Source of the DNA: Bacillota bacterium
GTDB taxonomy: Bacteria > Bacillota > Desulfotomaculia > Desulfotomaculales > Desulfohalotomaculaceae
Assembly: GCA_009711615.1 (NCBI GenBank)
Contig: VENI01000005.1
Coordinates: forward strand, 186,001-250,000
Direction: 5' to 3'
DNA: 64,000 nt
Every line of letters starts with the position of its first letter. Position 1 is the stretch's first letter. A program made the position numbers and the translations under genes. The notes under the pieces were generated by a model, which was not told the DNA's origin, ran no database searches, and saw nothing but the letters and a program-made list of their open reading frames with translations. Shown piece by piece: positions 26,664-36,036 of this stretch.

Positions 26664-27482
26664 TTAAGCACGGTATCGTTGGTTTCCACGCCGGTAGCCT
26701 TCACTGTTAGCAAGTCTGTCGAAGTCTGCTGTTGCAAGATCTTCACAAAATAAGTCTACTTCACCACACTGGCGCTCGTCAACTGTTTTCAGGTAACTTT
26801 TACACTGTTGGCACAGGTAAAGTCGATATTGTTTTTGATCTTCTGGCATAATAAATGAAATTTTAGATGAATCATCATTATTACAGATTGGGCACCCAAT
26901 TCGCTTAAACCGCCACTCAGTTTCACAACCATTACAGTGCAATTTTCTGACCCCAACCTCTTTGGACAGCTTGGCCATTGCTGGATTACCACCACAAATA
27001 GGGCAGTATCCCTGCTTCCATTTTTCCATATCTAACTGAGTAACAGCATGGGCTGCAAAGCCGCTTAACAGTATCCTGGAGGTACTTGATGCCAAGAAAT
27101 TAAACATCTCTATAGAAATACTAAGTCTCTTTGCCCACTCTTTTTTATCTCTTTCCACATCATTTATTATTGTACTGTACAAAGCCTCAATACTTACTTT
27201 ATCAAATTCTTTTAGTTTGGAGAGAATATCCTCAGAGAGGTTTTGTAGTCCGGGCTGCCATTTAAGGCAGGCCCGAACCACAACTGTATATACATCATTA
27301 AACAGTTCTTCTGTAACCTTTGGCTGCAGGTGATTAAGCAGTGGTTCACCCTGCTGCCAAAGCTCGATTATTTTATCTGTAATTTCCGCATCCCACTCCA
27401 TGGAGCTTACCTTCTCCTCTATTTCTACTAGTTCCATGTAAAAGTTAGCCAGTTTACTCTCAGCTTGATTGTATTTCTCCAT
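26664..27482 (-). CDS. fdhE: Formate dehydrogenase accessory protein FdhE
   Basis: A 272-residue FdhE-type protein, a rubredoxin-like metal-binding chaperone needed for assembly of respiratory formate dehydrogenase. The N-terminal half is helical. The C-terminal half has four Cys knuckles: CPICGGNP, CNGCETEW, CPICNNDD and CQQCKSYLKTVD. It lies between the membrane subunit gene and tatC on the same strand, as part of the fdh unit. Confidence 0.92.
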   Translation of the reverse strand: MEKYNQAESKLANFYMELVEIEEKVSSMEWDAEITDKIIELWQQGEPLLNHLQPKVTEELFNDVYTVVVRACLKWQPGLQNLSEDILSKLKEFDKVSIEALYSTIINDVERDKKEWAKRLSISIEMFNFLASSTSRILLSGFAAHAVTQLDMEKWKQGYCPICGGNPAMAKLSKEVGVRKLHCNGCETEWRFKRIGCPICNNDDSSKISFIMPEDQKQYRLYLCQQCKSYLKTVDERQCGEVDLFCEDLATADFDRLANSEGYRRGNQRYRA

Positions 27483-27504
27483 TAGAGCAGCTCCTTTCTA
27501 AGCA

Positions 27505-28635
27505 TTACGCCGGTTCATGCTCTTCGTGATTACCGAGAATGTTAAAGTTTTCGGCAATAAATAGGTATGCCAACACCGCACCGCATACCAAACCTATGGT
27601 TACTGCCCACTCCATCCATGATGGGAAGTAGCCAGGACCTAACGCTTGATACATACCGGTAAACACTACGTTCATCCGATTTATCACTACACCAGAAGCA
27701 GTTAGTACACCGAATGTTACCAACCCGGATCTACTGGCACTCCAAGGGGAGAAGGCGATAATAATCGGTATTATCACACCTGCGACCATTTCTAGCAGGA
27801 ACATGTTAGACTCAAGCCCACCAGCAAACACATATCCTAAAGCACTGCGGTTGGCCAGATCAATTATTCTCAGTGCTAAATATATTACCATTAACGATCC
27901 CGCGATCCGTACCAGGCTTCTTAAAATGCTATTTTCCACATGGTGTCCCAATGCCTTGCCAGCTAAAGTAGTTTCAATAGTTACCATTGCTGGACCGACA
28001 AAGAATGAAGACATCATAAAGAACAGCGGAATTAATGGTGACCACCACAGTGGGTGCAGTTTGCCCACTTCAATTATATACAACCCACCCAGGGAAGACT
28101 GGTGCATGGTGGGTAGAAGCACACCAAGAATCAATAATACCGGCATGATTCTCTTTATCGGTTTATGCCAGGACTTGGCAACCTTCTCAGTAGCTATCTC
28201 GCCAAATTCTATCACTTGAATCATAGTGTACAATGATACACACCAGAACACTTCAAACAGCACACTGTGATAACCCCAGGATACAAAAGGTCTCCAGAAG
28301 TTAAACCACTGACCAATATCTAAAAACAGCCCTACCATTACTAGCAGGTAGCCAAGCATTGATGTTAGCATGGCACTGCGAGCAATGACGTTAAACTTAT
28401 TAATATGCATAATGTGTACCAGTAACGCGGTACTATAACCACCACCGGCCAAGGCAACACCTGTGAGCACATCAAATCCAATCCATAGGCCCCAAGGCCA
28501 CTGATCATTCAAGTTTGTAGTTGTACCTAACCCGGTGGCCAAACGGTATATGGCAATGGCAACAGCCAAGGCCGCCAAAGCCAGCATTACCATTCGCACC
28601 GGGGTCATTTTAAAGCTCCACTTTTGAGCTGCCAT
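27505..28635 (-). CDS. NrfD/HybB-like membrane subunit of formate dehydrogenase
   Basis: A 376-residue polytopic protein with about ten membrane segments, of the NrfD/PsrC/HybB family that anchors periplasmic molybdoenzymes and reduces menaquinone. Landmarks are NDQWPWGLWIGFDVLTGVALAGGGY, FWRPFVSWGYHSVLFEVFWCVSLY and HQSSLGGLYII. It replaces the di-heme FdnI subunit of E. coli; no heme-ligand pattern of FdnI is present. Located after fdhB, separated from it by a repeat-filled 186-base gap. Confidence 0.88.
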   Translation of the reverse strand: MAAQKWSFKMTPVRMVMLALAALAVAIAIYRLATGLGTTTNLNDQWPWGLWIGFDVLTGVALAGGGYSTALLVHIMHINKFNVIARSAMLTSMLGYLLVMVGLFLDIGQWFNFWRPFVSWGYHSVLFEVFWCVSLYTMIQVIEFGEIATEKVAKSWHKPIKRIMPVLLILGVLLPTMHQSSLGGLYIIEVGKLHPLWWSPLIPLFFMMSSFFVGPAMVTIETTLAGKALGHHVENSILRSLVRIAGSLMVIYLALRIIDLANRSALGYVFAGGLESNMFLLEMVAGVIIPIIIAFSPWSASRSGLVTFGVLTASGVVINRMNVVFTGMYQALGPGYFPSWMEWAVTIGLVCGAVLAYLFIAENFNILGNHEEHEPA

Positions 28636-28654
28636 TATAGAACCCCCCTAAAAT

Positions 28655-28803
28655 CAGAATTCAGTAGTCAGTAGTCAGAATTCAGAATTAGAATCAATAG
28701 CTGCAAGTATAAATCGTTATGCCTTCTTTCATAACAGTAGTCATGAAATGATTTTGCTTTTAATTTTGACTCCTAACTCCTCACTCCTCACTCCTAACTC
28801 CTG
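28655..28803. repeat. Intergenic repeat copy inside the fdh operon
   Basis: Left arm CAGAATTCAGTAGTCAGTAG followed by TCAGAATTCAGAATTAGAAT; right arm TTTTGACTCCTAACTCCTCA then CTCCTCACTCCTAACTCCTG. The arms are imperfect inverted complements around a ~70-base centre, between fdhB and the membrane-subunit gene. Confidence 0.7.
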
Positions 28804-28821
28804 ACCCTTAAATTACCCGAC

Positions 28822-29631
28822 TTATACACCAATATCTTTGCTATCATCTTTAGCCACATCACTACGCCGCTTGGTGTAGAAGTACATCAAGGTTAGTAGT
28901 CCGCCCCATGTCGCGATTAATGGCGGAGTCCACTTAAGATATTCATGAGTGTACTCCGGAAGCGGTTTCTCAGTAATATTCGTGCGGAAGCCAAACGCTT
29001 CGAAAGGGACATCTGAAATATACAGCCAGTTTGTACCACCTGCTTCTTTTTCCCCATAAACATGCTTTACATACTTGGCATCACCATTGATGCGTTGCCA
29101 AGCCTCTTTTAACATATCTTCACGTTCACCAAAGATCAATGTGCCGTTGGGGCATGTATCCACACATGCCGGCTGTTGGCCATGTCCTACTCGGTCATAC
29201 TTGCCATTAGGATCGAAACAGTATTGGCACTTGGCTATCAGCGGGAATACTTCATCCCATTCAAATTTGGGTACCCCAAAGGGGCACGCCAGCATACAAT
29301 AACGACAGCCCACACATAAGTTAGAATAATATACTATCGGGCCTTCTGGTGTTTTCTGCAATGCCTTGGCAAAACAGGCCGATACACAAGCCGGTTCCAA
29401 ACAGTGCAGACACTGAGTTTTTGCAAAACGCATTACGTCCTGCCCGTCTTTTTCAGTTACCCGGTGCTCTACAATTGTATAGGTATTACCGTCAGTTTTA
29501 CTAGGAAACGTCAGGTTGTTATCAAATTCAGGAAAAGTTGCCGGCAAATCATTCCACTGCTTGCAGGCTGTTTGACAAGCTTTACAACCCGTACATCTGG
29601 TTAAGTCTACAAGAACACTTTTTGACAACAC
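28822..29631 (-). CDS. fdhB: Formate dehydrogenase iron-sulfur subunit
   Basis: A 269-residue FdnH-like subunit carrying electrons from the catalytic subunit to the membrane. Four Cys groups for [4Fe-4S] clusters are visible: CTGCKACQTAC (~13-23), CLHCLEPACVSAC, CVGCRYCMLAC and CQYC...CVDTC. Residues ~235-255 (PPLIATWGGLLTLMYFYT) form one membrane anchor, as in FdnH. GTG is the likely start, with GGGGGTG upstream. Ten bases separate it from the fdhA stop. Confidence 0.94.
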   Translation of the reverse strand: MLSKSVLVDLTRCTGCKACQTACKQWNDLPATFPEFDNNLTFPSKTDGNTYTIVEHRVTEKDGQDVMRFAKTQCLHCLEPACVSACFAKALQKTPEGPIVYYSNLCVGCRYCMLACPFGVPKFEWDEVFPLIAKCQYCFDPNGKYDRVGHGQQPACVDTCPNGTLIFGEREDMLKEAWQRINGDAKYVKHVYGEKEAGGTNWLYISDVPFEAFGFRTNITEKPLPEYTHEYLKWTPPLIATWGGLLTLMYFYTKRRSDVAKDDSKDIGV

Positions 29632-29640
29632 TTACACCCC

Positions 29641-32600
29641 CTACGCCTTTGTTATATTAACTAAGAACGCCTTCGACTCTTGAATACTGGTATTACCGTC
29701 ACCCACTGCCGGTACCAAGTCATTAGCAATGGCACCAGTGGCAATTCCCTGGTAACCAAAGCACCAAGGCATACCAACTATCTCCACTTTCTTACCATTT
29801 ATCATCACTGGTTTTACTACCGGCAACACTGAGGCCTTACACTTGATCTTGGCACGAACAGTTTCTACCCAGACATCATCTCCAGGCTGAATACCCTTTT
29901 CTTGGGCCAACCCTTCCGAGATAGATACATACATGTAAGGACCAATCTCTGCCAGTGTGGGACAGTTGCGAGTGACAGCACCACTTTGGTAGTGCTCAAT
30001 TGAACGGTGAGTGGTGGCCACAATTGGATAGTTAGAATCACCTAACTTAGCCACTTTAGCCCAATCACCCTTGAACACGTTGGCACAGGGAGCGTTTTGC
30101 TGCTTAGATATAATATTTTGGGCTGGACTTTCCATAGGTTCATAGTGCTCTGGGAACGGTCCATCAACTGGTCCGCTGGCGAACAAACGGCCGTGACCTT
30201 CAGGTAACATAATAAACGGGAATGCTCCTGACTCCTGGGGAGTTTTGGTCTTGCTAAAATCAGGTACGTCATTGCTTATCCACTTGTTACCGTCCCACTT
30301 AAACAATGCACGCTGTGGATCCCATGGGTTCCCGTCCATATCAGCGGCGCAACGGTTGTATATTATGCGACGGTTCAACGGCCAACTGAAGGAATACTTC
30401 AGGAATGAACCAAGTCCACTGTCTTCCAAGCTACGACGCTTGCAATTAGGCATATTCATATCTTTATCAATGGCCATGTAACCGGTATAAATCCACATGC
30501 CGCAGACGGTGGAGCCATCGTCTTTCAATTGCCCAAAGCTGGCCAGTGCGGTATCTTCCTTACCAACCTCATAGCCATTAATTTCTACGGCAATCTTTTC
30601 AATATCCGGTTCTTCGTGACCAGGTTTGTCATAATCCCATAACATATTTACAATAGGCTCTGGGAACTTACCCCCGTTTTGATACTCTTTCTTAACTGCT
30701 TTAAATAACTCGTCGGCTATCCACAAGTCACTTTTGGCTTCACCAGGTGGGTTAACCGCTTGGTAACGCCACTGAATCCAGCGTCCACTATTTGTAACTG
30801 TTCCCTGCTTTTCATAGGAGAAAGCTGCTGGTAGCAGGAAGCATTCTGTTTGTACATCCTCCGGCTTTACACCGGGGGCATGCCAGAAAGCTGCCGTTTC
30901 AGTTTCAAACAAGTCCACCGTTACCAACCAGTCTAACTTTTCCATGGCCTTGCGTTCATAATTAGCTCCTGGTCCACCAACTGCCGGGTTTTGTCCCCAG
31001 GCAAAGAAACCTTTCACATTACCTTCCATCATTTCCTGGAAAATACCCATGTGGGTTCGGTTTTTACCATCCACCTTAGGTAGCCAGTCAAATCCGAAGT
31101 CATTTTCATTGGTAGCGTATTCACCATAGAACGCCTTTAATAAACTGACCATAAAATTAGGCTTATTTGTCCAGTAACCAGCAGCAGGTGTTTCTATTTC
31201 AATATAATCCTGCAGATTCTTGTGCTTGGTAGCGTTAGGCACACCAAGATAACCAGGTAACAGGTGGCTCAACATGGCCAGGTCAGTTGACCCTTGCACG
31301 TTAGATTCACCCCGCTGGGCGTTAACGCCACCACCAGGTTTACCAATATTTCCTAAAAGCAGTTGCAGCATGGCAATTGCGCGAACATTCTGAGTTCCGG
31401 TGGTATGCTGAGTTATTCCCATGGCATAAATAATGTTACCGGACTTCTCTGGGGCACCAGTGGCTGCATAGGTTTCACAAACCTTGCGGTAGACATCTTC
31501 CGGCACTCCTGTAATACTGGATACAGTCTTAATATCATAACGGCTAACATGCTTTTTCAGTAATTGAAAAACACAGTTAGGGTGTTGTAATGTAGGATCT
31601 TTCTTAACAGTTTCTCCATCTTTCTGATATTGCCAGGTGGCTTTATCATACTTAACCTTACCGTCTTTATCCTGGGCACCACTGAATAAACCCTCTGTGA
31701 ATCCAAATTCCGAGTTAACTAAGAAACTAGCATTTGTAAAGTCAGCAACATACTCTTTGTGATAAAGGTTATTTTCAATAGCATACTTCATGATTCCTAA
31801 TAAAAATGGAATGTCTGTACCAGGACGGTGACGGGCAAAAATATCCGCATATACGGTGGATTTGGTGAGGCGGGGATCTGCCACAATCATTTTAGCTCCC
31901 CGATTACGCTTGGCTTTTCCAATCCAGCGCATTGATTGCGGGTGGTTTTCTGCTGAGTTAGAGCCAATCATTAAGAATACATCTGTGTGTTGGTAATCAA
32001 TAAAGTGGTTTGTCATTGCACCTCGTCCGAATGAGTTGGCCAGACCGGCCACTGTGGTGCTGTGTCAGAGACGGGCGTGGTGCTCCATGTTAATAATACC
32101 TACCGCTCTAAAGAGCTTGTGGAGCAGATAGTTCTCTTCATTATCCAGTGAAGCACTGCCTAGAGCTCCTATGGCAGTGGTACGGTTAACGGTTACACCG
32201 TTGTTGTCCTTTTGTTCAAAGGTAGCATCTCTGGTTTCCTTTACTCGTTTAGCAACCATACTTAACGCTTCATCCCAGCTCATTTCCTGCCAATCGGCAG
32301 CTCCAGGAGCCCGATACAGTGGCTTGGTAACACGTCTGGGGTTAATTTGCCTTTTCTTGTGCTTTTTAGTAACTACGTTATAGGCATCAATAATCGCATT
32401 TCCTTTAGGACACACTGTACCCTCGTTAATAGGATGATCAGGATCACCTTCGGCAAAAACAATTTTATTGCCGTCAGAATATAGTATAATACCACAGCCA
32501 CAACCACAAAAAGCACATACAGTAAAGGTTTCTTTCAACTGGCTTATCTTTGTTGCCAAATTACCGTTGGTTATAGGTTGTGACTCAGAGGCGGCTGCAG

Positions 32601-32676
32601 GAGCAGCAAACAAAGTCAGTCCTGCAGTGCCTAACCCAATATTTTTAAGAAACTCGCGCCTGTTTAACTTTCTCAT
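29641..32676 (-). CDS. fdhA: Formate dehydrogenase catalytic subunit, selenocysteine-containing, Tat-exported
   Basis: The minus-strand gene reads as two abutting frames joined by an in-frame UGA (32065-32067); translated as Sec the product is 1011 residues with Sec204, equal in size to E. coli FdnG. The N-terminus is a Tat signal (NRREFLKN...AAPAAA), followed by the [4Fe-4S] ligands CAFCGCGCG...CPKG (~53-93). The Sec context is HARLUHSTTVAGLANSFGRG, the catalytic loop of periplasmic formate dehydrogenases. The molybdopterin domains follow (ESNVQGSTDL, FAWGQNPAV, the C-terminal molydopterin dinucleotide-binding domain ending near SKAFLVN). It oxidises formate on the outside of the membrane. 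tatA lies directly upstream. Confidence 0.96.
32025..32064 (-). promoter_or_regulatory. SECIS element of fdhA
   Basis: On the minus strand, ~12 bases after the UGA, TGGCC and GGCCA pair around a GGTCT loop. The GGUCU apical loop is the same as in the E. coli fdhF SECIS, which SelB recognises. Confidence 0.85.
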
Positions 32677-32713
32677 ATTTTACCTTCAACCCCCTTTGTT
32701 CCATCCCCAGATG

Positions 32714-32926
32714 CTACTTGGTTTCCTTCTCTTTTTTACTTTCTTCTTCTGTAGGTGTTGATTCCGCCTTATTGTCCTCATCATTTTTGCTTGCACTCTT
32801 AAACTCGCGGATGGACTTACCCACCGCTTTACCTACATCAGGCAGTTTACCGGGGCCAAAAATAATTAACACCACAATTAATATTAATATTAGGTGAGTT
32901 GGCTGCAAAAATCCTGATCCAAACAA
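32714..32926 (-). CDS. tatA: Twin-arginine translocase subunit TatA
   Basis: A ~70-residue TatA-type protein with one N-terminal membrane helix ([14 protein letters not shown]), the FGPGKLPD hinge and an amphipathic helix ([15 protein letters not shown]), then an acidic tail. The TTG at 32926 is the likely start since GGGGGGAG lies 4-5 bases upstream; the ATG at 32944 overlaps that site. First gene of the tatA-fdhA-fdhB-nrfD-fdhE-tatC group, dedicated to export of FdhA. Confidence 0.92.
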   Translation of the reverse strand: MFGSGFLQPTHLILILIVVLIIFGPGKLPDVGKAVGKSIREFKSASKNDEDNKAESTPTEEESKKEKETK

Positions 32927-33045
32927 TTTACTCCCCCCTTTCAAAAGATTTTGGTCTGGTAACCTCGGTAAACCACTGAGACAAACTATTCCTTATAGTT
33001 ACTATTTTGTTCAACTATAAATTATTACATTTGTCCAGACATTGA

Positions 33046-33627
33046 TTAAATCTTTTTTGTTTGTACTACTTTGTTTTCAGTTACCAGATAATGCACCCTT
33101 TGATCATGTTCTTCTACCACACTGGATAAGTCATTTATTATCTGAAACTCATAGCAAAGGGCTATGAAAATGGAATTCGTTCTGCAATGGGGTAAAAAGC
33201 GGTCGTAGTAACCGCCGCCATATCCCACCCGGTTACCATGCTTGTCAAACACAATTCCCGGTACAATCACCATATCTATCTCTATTGGATTAAGGGGTTT
33301 TATCTCTGAGGGTTTTGGTTCTAATATTCCATATGAACCCAGGATTAAATCGGAATCCGGGTTATTTATCAAAGATGTCGTTATTGTGTTATATTTAGTT
33401 ACATACGGCACCGCCACTTTCTTACCTGTAGCCAGTGCTTCTTTCATCAGCTTCCATGTTGAAACTTCATTGTTAAAGGCAACATAAGTCATGATTGTCT
33501 GTGCCTTATTAAAATCCTCTATTCCTGTTAAGTTCTTATAAATTCTTTCACTAAGTAACAATCTTTCCTCATTACCCAGTATTTTCCTTTGCATTGAAAC
33601 TTTTTTTCTTATTTCTATCTTACTCAT
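33046..33627 (-). CDS. 5-formyltetrahydrofolate cyclo-ligase
   Basis: A 193-residue enzyme converting 5-formyl-THF to 5,10-methenyl-THF with ATP. The signature VGYGGGYYDRFLP lies near residue 135 and the ATP-binding N-region IRKKVSMQRKIL is present. One-carbon metabolism links loosely to formate use nearby. Monocistronic, with gene-free flanks of 100-200 bases. Confidence 0.93.
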   Translation of the reverse strand: MSKIEIRKKVSMQRKILGNEERLLLSERIYKNLTGIEDFNKAQTIMTYVAFNNEVSTWKLMKEALATGKKVAVPYVTKYNTITTSLINNPDSDLILGSYGILEPKPSEIKPLNPIEIDMVIVPGIVFDKHGNRVGYGGGYYDRFLPHCRTNSIFIALCYEFQIINDLSSVVEEHDQRVHYLVTENKVVQTKKI

Positions 33628-33800
33628 ACTAAATCCTTCTTTGAATTGTTATTATTTTTGAAATTATCTGTAAATGATTTATATCATAATTAGTCACAAA
33701 GTACTTCTTTTCACATAGAGTTAAGTCCCTTAGGGATTTTAAAATTCACCACCTCTGCTCTTTGTAAACATCCTTAGCAAAATCATACCATATGCCGCAG

Positions 33801-33832
33801 AAAAAATCCCCCGATTTTGGGGGATTTTTTTA
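33801..33832 (-). terminator. Terminator after the ACT-domain gene
   Basis: AAAAAATCCCCC / GGGGGATTTTTT with a 6-base loop, three bases past the ACT gene stop. Confidence 0.88.
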
Positions 33833-33834
33833 GC

Positions 33835-34281
33835 TTATAACTTATATACTTGTTCACTGGACATCAATGTTATTCCATTCTTCTGTAATAATTCAATTGC
33901 TTGATCCACCTGCTCCACCCGAAAGACCACCAGTGCCTTACTAGGGTCCTTTTGTACAAAGGCATACAGGTATTCAATGTTAATACCATTTTCATCCAGC
34001 AGCGTCATTGCCTTACTTAATGAACCTGGTTGATCATCTACTTCCACTGCCAGAACATCAGTGGTGCTGACCACAAAACCGGCTTCACGTAGTATATCTA
34101 CCGCCTGATCCGGTTTATTAACAATCAATCTTAAGATTCCGAAATCAGTGGTGTCAGCTATGGACAGCGCTCGGATGTTCATATCGTTTTCTCCCATAAC
34201 TTCTGTTACCCTGGCCAGTCGACCAGTTTTGTTCTCCAGAAATATGGATAACTGTTGTACTCTCATTGATACCCCTCCCAT
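33835..34281 (-). CDS. Tandem ACT-domain protein paired with phenylacetate-CoA ligase
   Basis: A ~144-residue protein made of two ACT repeats (VQQLSIFLENKTGRLARVTEVM and VEVDDQPGSLSKAMTLLDENGI). ACT domains bind amino acids and sense their level. It starts 2 bases after the paaK stop; such ACT proteins commonly follow PaaK-like ligases in clostridia and archaea, where they probably regulate the ligase or sense aromatic or branched amino acids. The likely start is the second Met, after a GGAGGGG site. Confidence 0.88.
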   Translation of the reverse strand: MGGVSMRVQQLSIFLENKTGRLARVTEVMGENDMNIRALSIADTTDFGILRLIVNKPDQAVDILREAGFVVSTTDVLAVEVDDQPGSLSKAMTLLDENGINIEYLYAFVQKDPSKALVVFRVEQVDQAIELLQKNGITLMSSEQVYKL

Positions 34282-34283
34282 TT

Positions 34284-35585
34284 TTAAGAATTTGGTCTCT
34301 TATCTACAATACGTTTAGCCTTCCCTTCACTTCTAGGTATTGATTTTGGTTCCACTAGTTTAATTTTAGCAGAAATACCTAAAACACTTAAGACCCTAGA
34401 CCTAAGTCTTTTCTCTAAATCTTCCAAACCCCGAACTTTATCTGAAAACATGCTGTCCGAAACTTCCACCCAAATTTCTAAGTCGTCCATAGTGCCTTTT
34501 CTTTCCACTACCAGAAGGTAGTGTGGTTCGGTTTCACCGAACTCCAGCAGTACACTTTCTACCTGAGAGGGGAATACGTTAACTCCTCGAATGATCAGCA
34601 TGTCATCGGTACGGCCAGTTACACGCTCCATTCGCACCAGTGTACGTCCACACTGGCACTGTTCTTTGTGCAACACTGATATATCTCTGGTGCGGTAGCG
34701 CACCACCGGGAAGGCCTCTTTGGTTAAAGAAGTGAAAACTAATTCACCTTTTTCTCCATCGGGGAGCGGTTCACCTGTTTCTGGGTCTATAACCTCTACT
34801 ATGAAGTGATCCTCATTAATATGCAGACCATTTTGACACTGGCACTCACAGGCAACACCAGGGCCTAGCACTTCTGACAACCCGTAAATATCTATTGCGG
34901 TGATATTCCAGCGTTCTTCCAACTCCTTGCGCATTGCATTAGACCAAGGTTCTGCACCAAATATACCCACTTTTAGCTTGATTTTCTCCCAATCCACGCC
35001 CCCAGCATGGGCTTCCTCTGCCATGTAGAGAGCATAGGTGGGGGTGCAAGTGAGAGCAGTGGTGCCGAAATCCTGCATTAGCATTAACTGTTTAGCAGTG
35101 TTACCGCCAGACATGGGTACAACGGTGGCACCCAATGCTTCTGCCCCATAATGAACCCCTAATCCACCAGTAAATAAGCCGTAGCCATAAGCATTTTGTA
35201 CGATATCTTTTTTACTGAGCCCAGCCATCATCATACAACGGGCCATTAAATTACCCCAAGTATTGATGTCGTTTTTAGTATACCCCACAACTACCGGTTT
35301 ACCAGTGGTGCCACTGGAAGCATGCATTCGTACTACATCTTCCATTGGTACAGCAAACATGCCATGGGGATAAGTATCACGCAAGTCCTGCTTGGTGGTA
35401 AAAGGAAGGTGTTTAATATCTTCAGCACTTTTGATGTCCCCCGGTTTAACGCCCTTTTCTTTAAACTTCTCCCGATAGTAAGGAACTTCATAAAGTCTTT
35501 TTACCAGTGCCTGCAAGCGTTCTCCCTGTAAAGTGTTTAGCTGTTCCCGAGTCATAGTTTCCACTTCTTTTTCCAAATACATCAT
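34284..35585 (-). CDS. paaK: Phenylacetate-CoA ligase family enzyme
   Basis: A 433-residue AMP-forming acyl-CoA ligase of the PaaK branch. The ATP loop is [17 protein letters not shown] (near residue 87), followed by the adenylate motif [17 protein letters not shown] and VRYRTRD, and the C-terminal PaaK domain [18 protein letters not shown]. It activates phenylacetate or a related aryl/alkyl acid made from amino acids. The upstream T-box leader indicates induction when a particular amino acid runs short. Start ATG follows GAGGGGG. Confidence 0.92.
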   Translation of the reverse strand: MMYLEKEVETMTREQLNTLQGERLQALVKRLYEVPYYREKFKEKGVKPGDIKSAEDIKHLPFTTKQDLRDTYPHGMFAVPMEDVVRMHASSGTTGKPVVVGYTKNDINTWGNLMARCMMMAGLSKKDIVQNAYGYGLFTGGLGVHYGAEALGATVVPMSGGNTAKQLMLMQDFGTTALTCTPTYALYMAEEAHAGGVDWEKIKLKVGIFGAEPWSNAMRKELEERWNITAIDIYGLSEVLGPGVACECQCQNGLHINEDHFIVEVIDPETGEPLPDGEKGELVFTSLTKEAFPVVRYRTRDISVLHKEQCQCGRTLVRMERVTGRTDDMLIIRGVNVFPSQVESVLLEFGETEPHYLLVVERKGTMDDLEIWVEVSDSMFSDKVRGLEDLEKRLRSRVLSVLGISAKIKLVEPKSIPRSEGKAKRIVDKRPNS

Positions 35586-35616
35586 AAAATCCCCCTCATG
35601 CTATTAATAAAAAATT

Positions 35617-35966
35617 AAAACTCTCGTCCCTTAAATAAGGACGAGAGTTATTTCCCGCGTTACCACCCAAATTGGCACTAAATCAATGCCCACTCATTGT
35701 AGGTACGAGAATAGTCTGTAAAACAAAAAAACTTTTTACTGTAGAGATATACCACTCTACTCGCAAAAAGCTCATCCTTTAAGGTACAGATATTATTCCG
35801 ATACCCCTTCCTATTAACGGAGGAAGACCCGTCTCAGCCTACTTGCCGTCAGTGGTTTCAGCCGGAAACTCCGGAGAGAACTTCAATAAGTCATGTTTTA
35901 AGAGCGTTTCCAGTCTATGACGCCCTTTCCCTGGAAAACTGGAGCTTATTTACTTTTCTCCATCAT
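35617..35966 (-). promoter_or_regulatory. T-box riboswitch leader of paaK
   Basis: Minus-strand leader with the T-box core GGGTGGTAACGCGG (near 35655-35670) that pairs with the tRNA acceptor end, followed by a terminator with arms AACTCTCGTCC/GGACGAGAGTT and a T-rich tail (35619-35650). Stem I is visible at the 5' end: GGAGA pairs with TCTCC, AATAAG with CTTATT, enclosing the specifier loop AAAGTA opposite GAAGTTC. The codon could be GTT (Val), by the usual GAA-NNN order, or TTC (Phe). Between 35967 and 36036 nothing is seen. Confidence 0.9.
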
Positions 35967-36036
35967 AGTTTTATTAGATATAGTTTTTTTGATAGTATCA
36001 TCAAACACCCTAGCTGTCAATATTGAATTTTAAAAT

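Noticed and set aside
29641-32676. fdhA as a frameshifted or broken gene (two frames separated by a stop)
   Set aside because: The interruption is a single in-frame UGA at the catalytic Sec position and is followed by a SECIS-like hairpin; both halves are intact and in the same frame.
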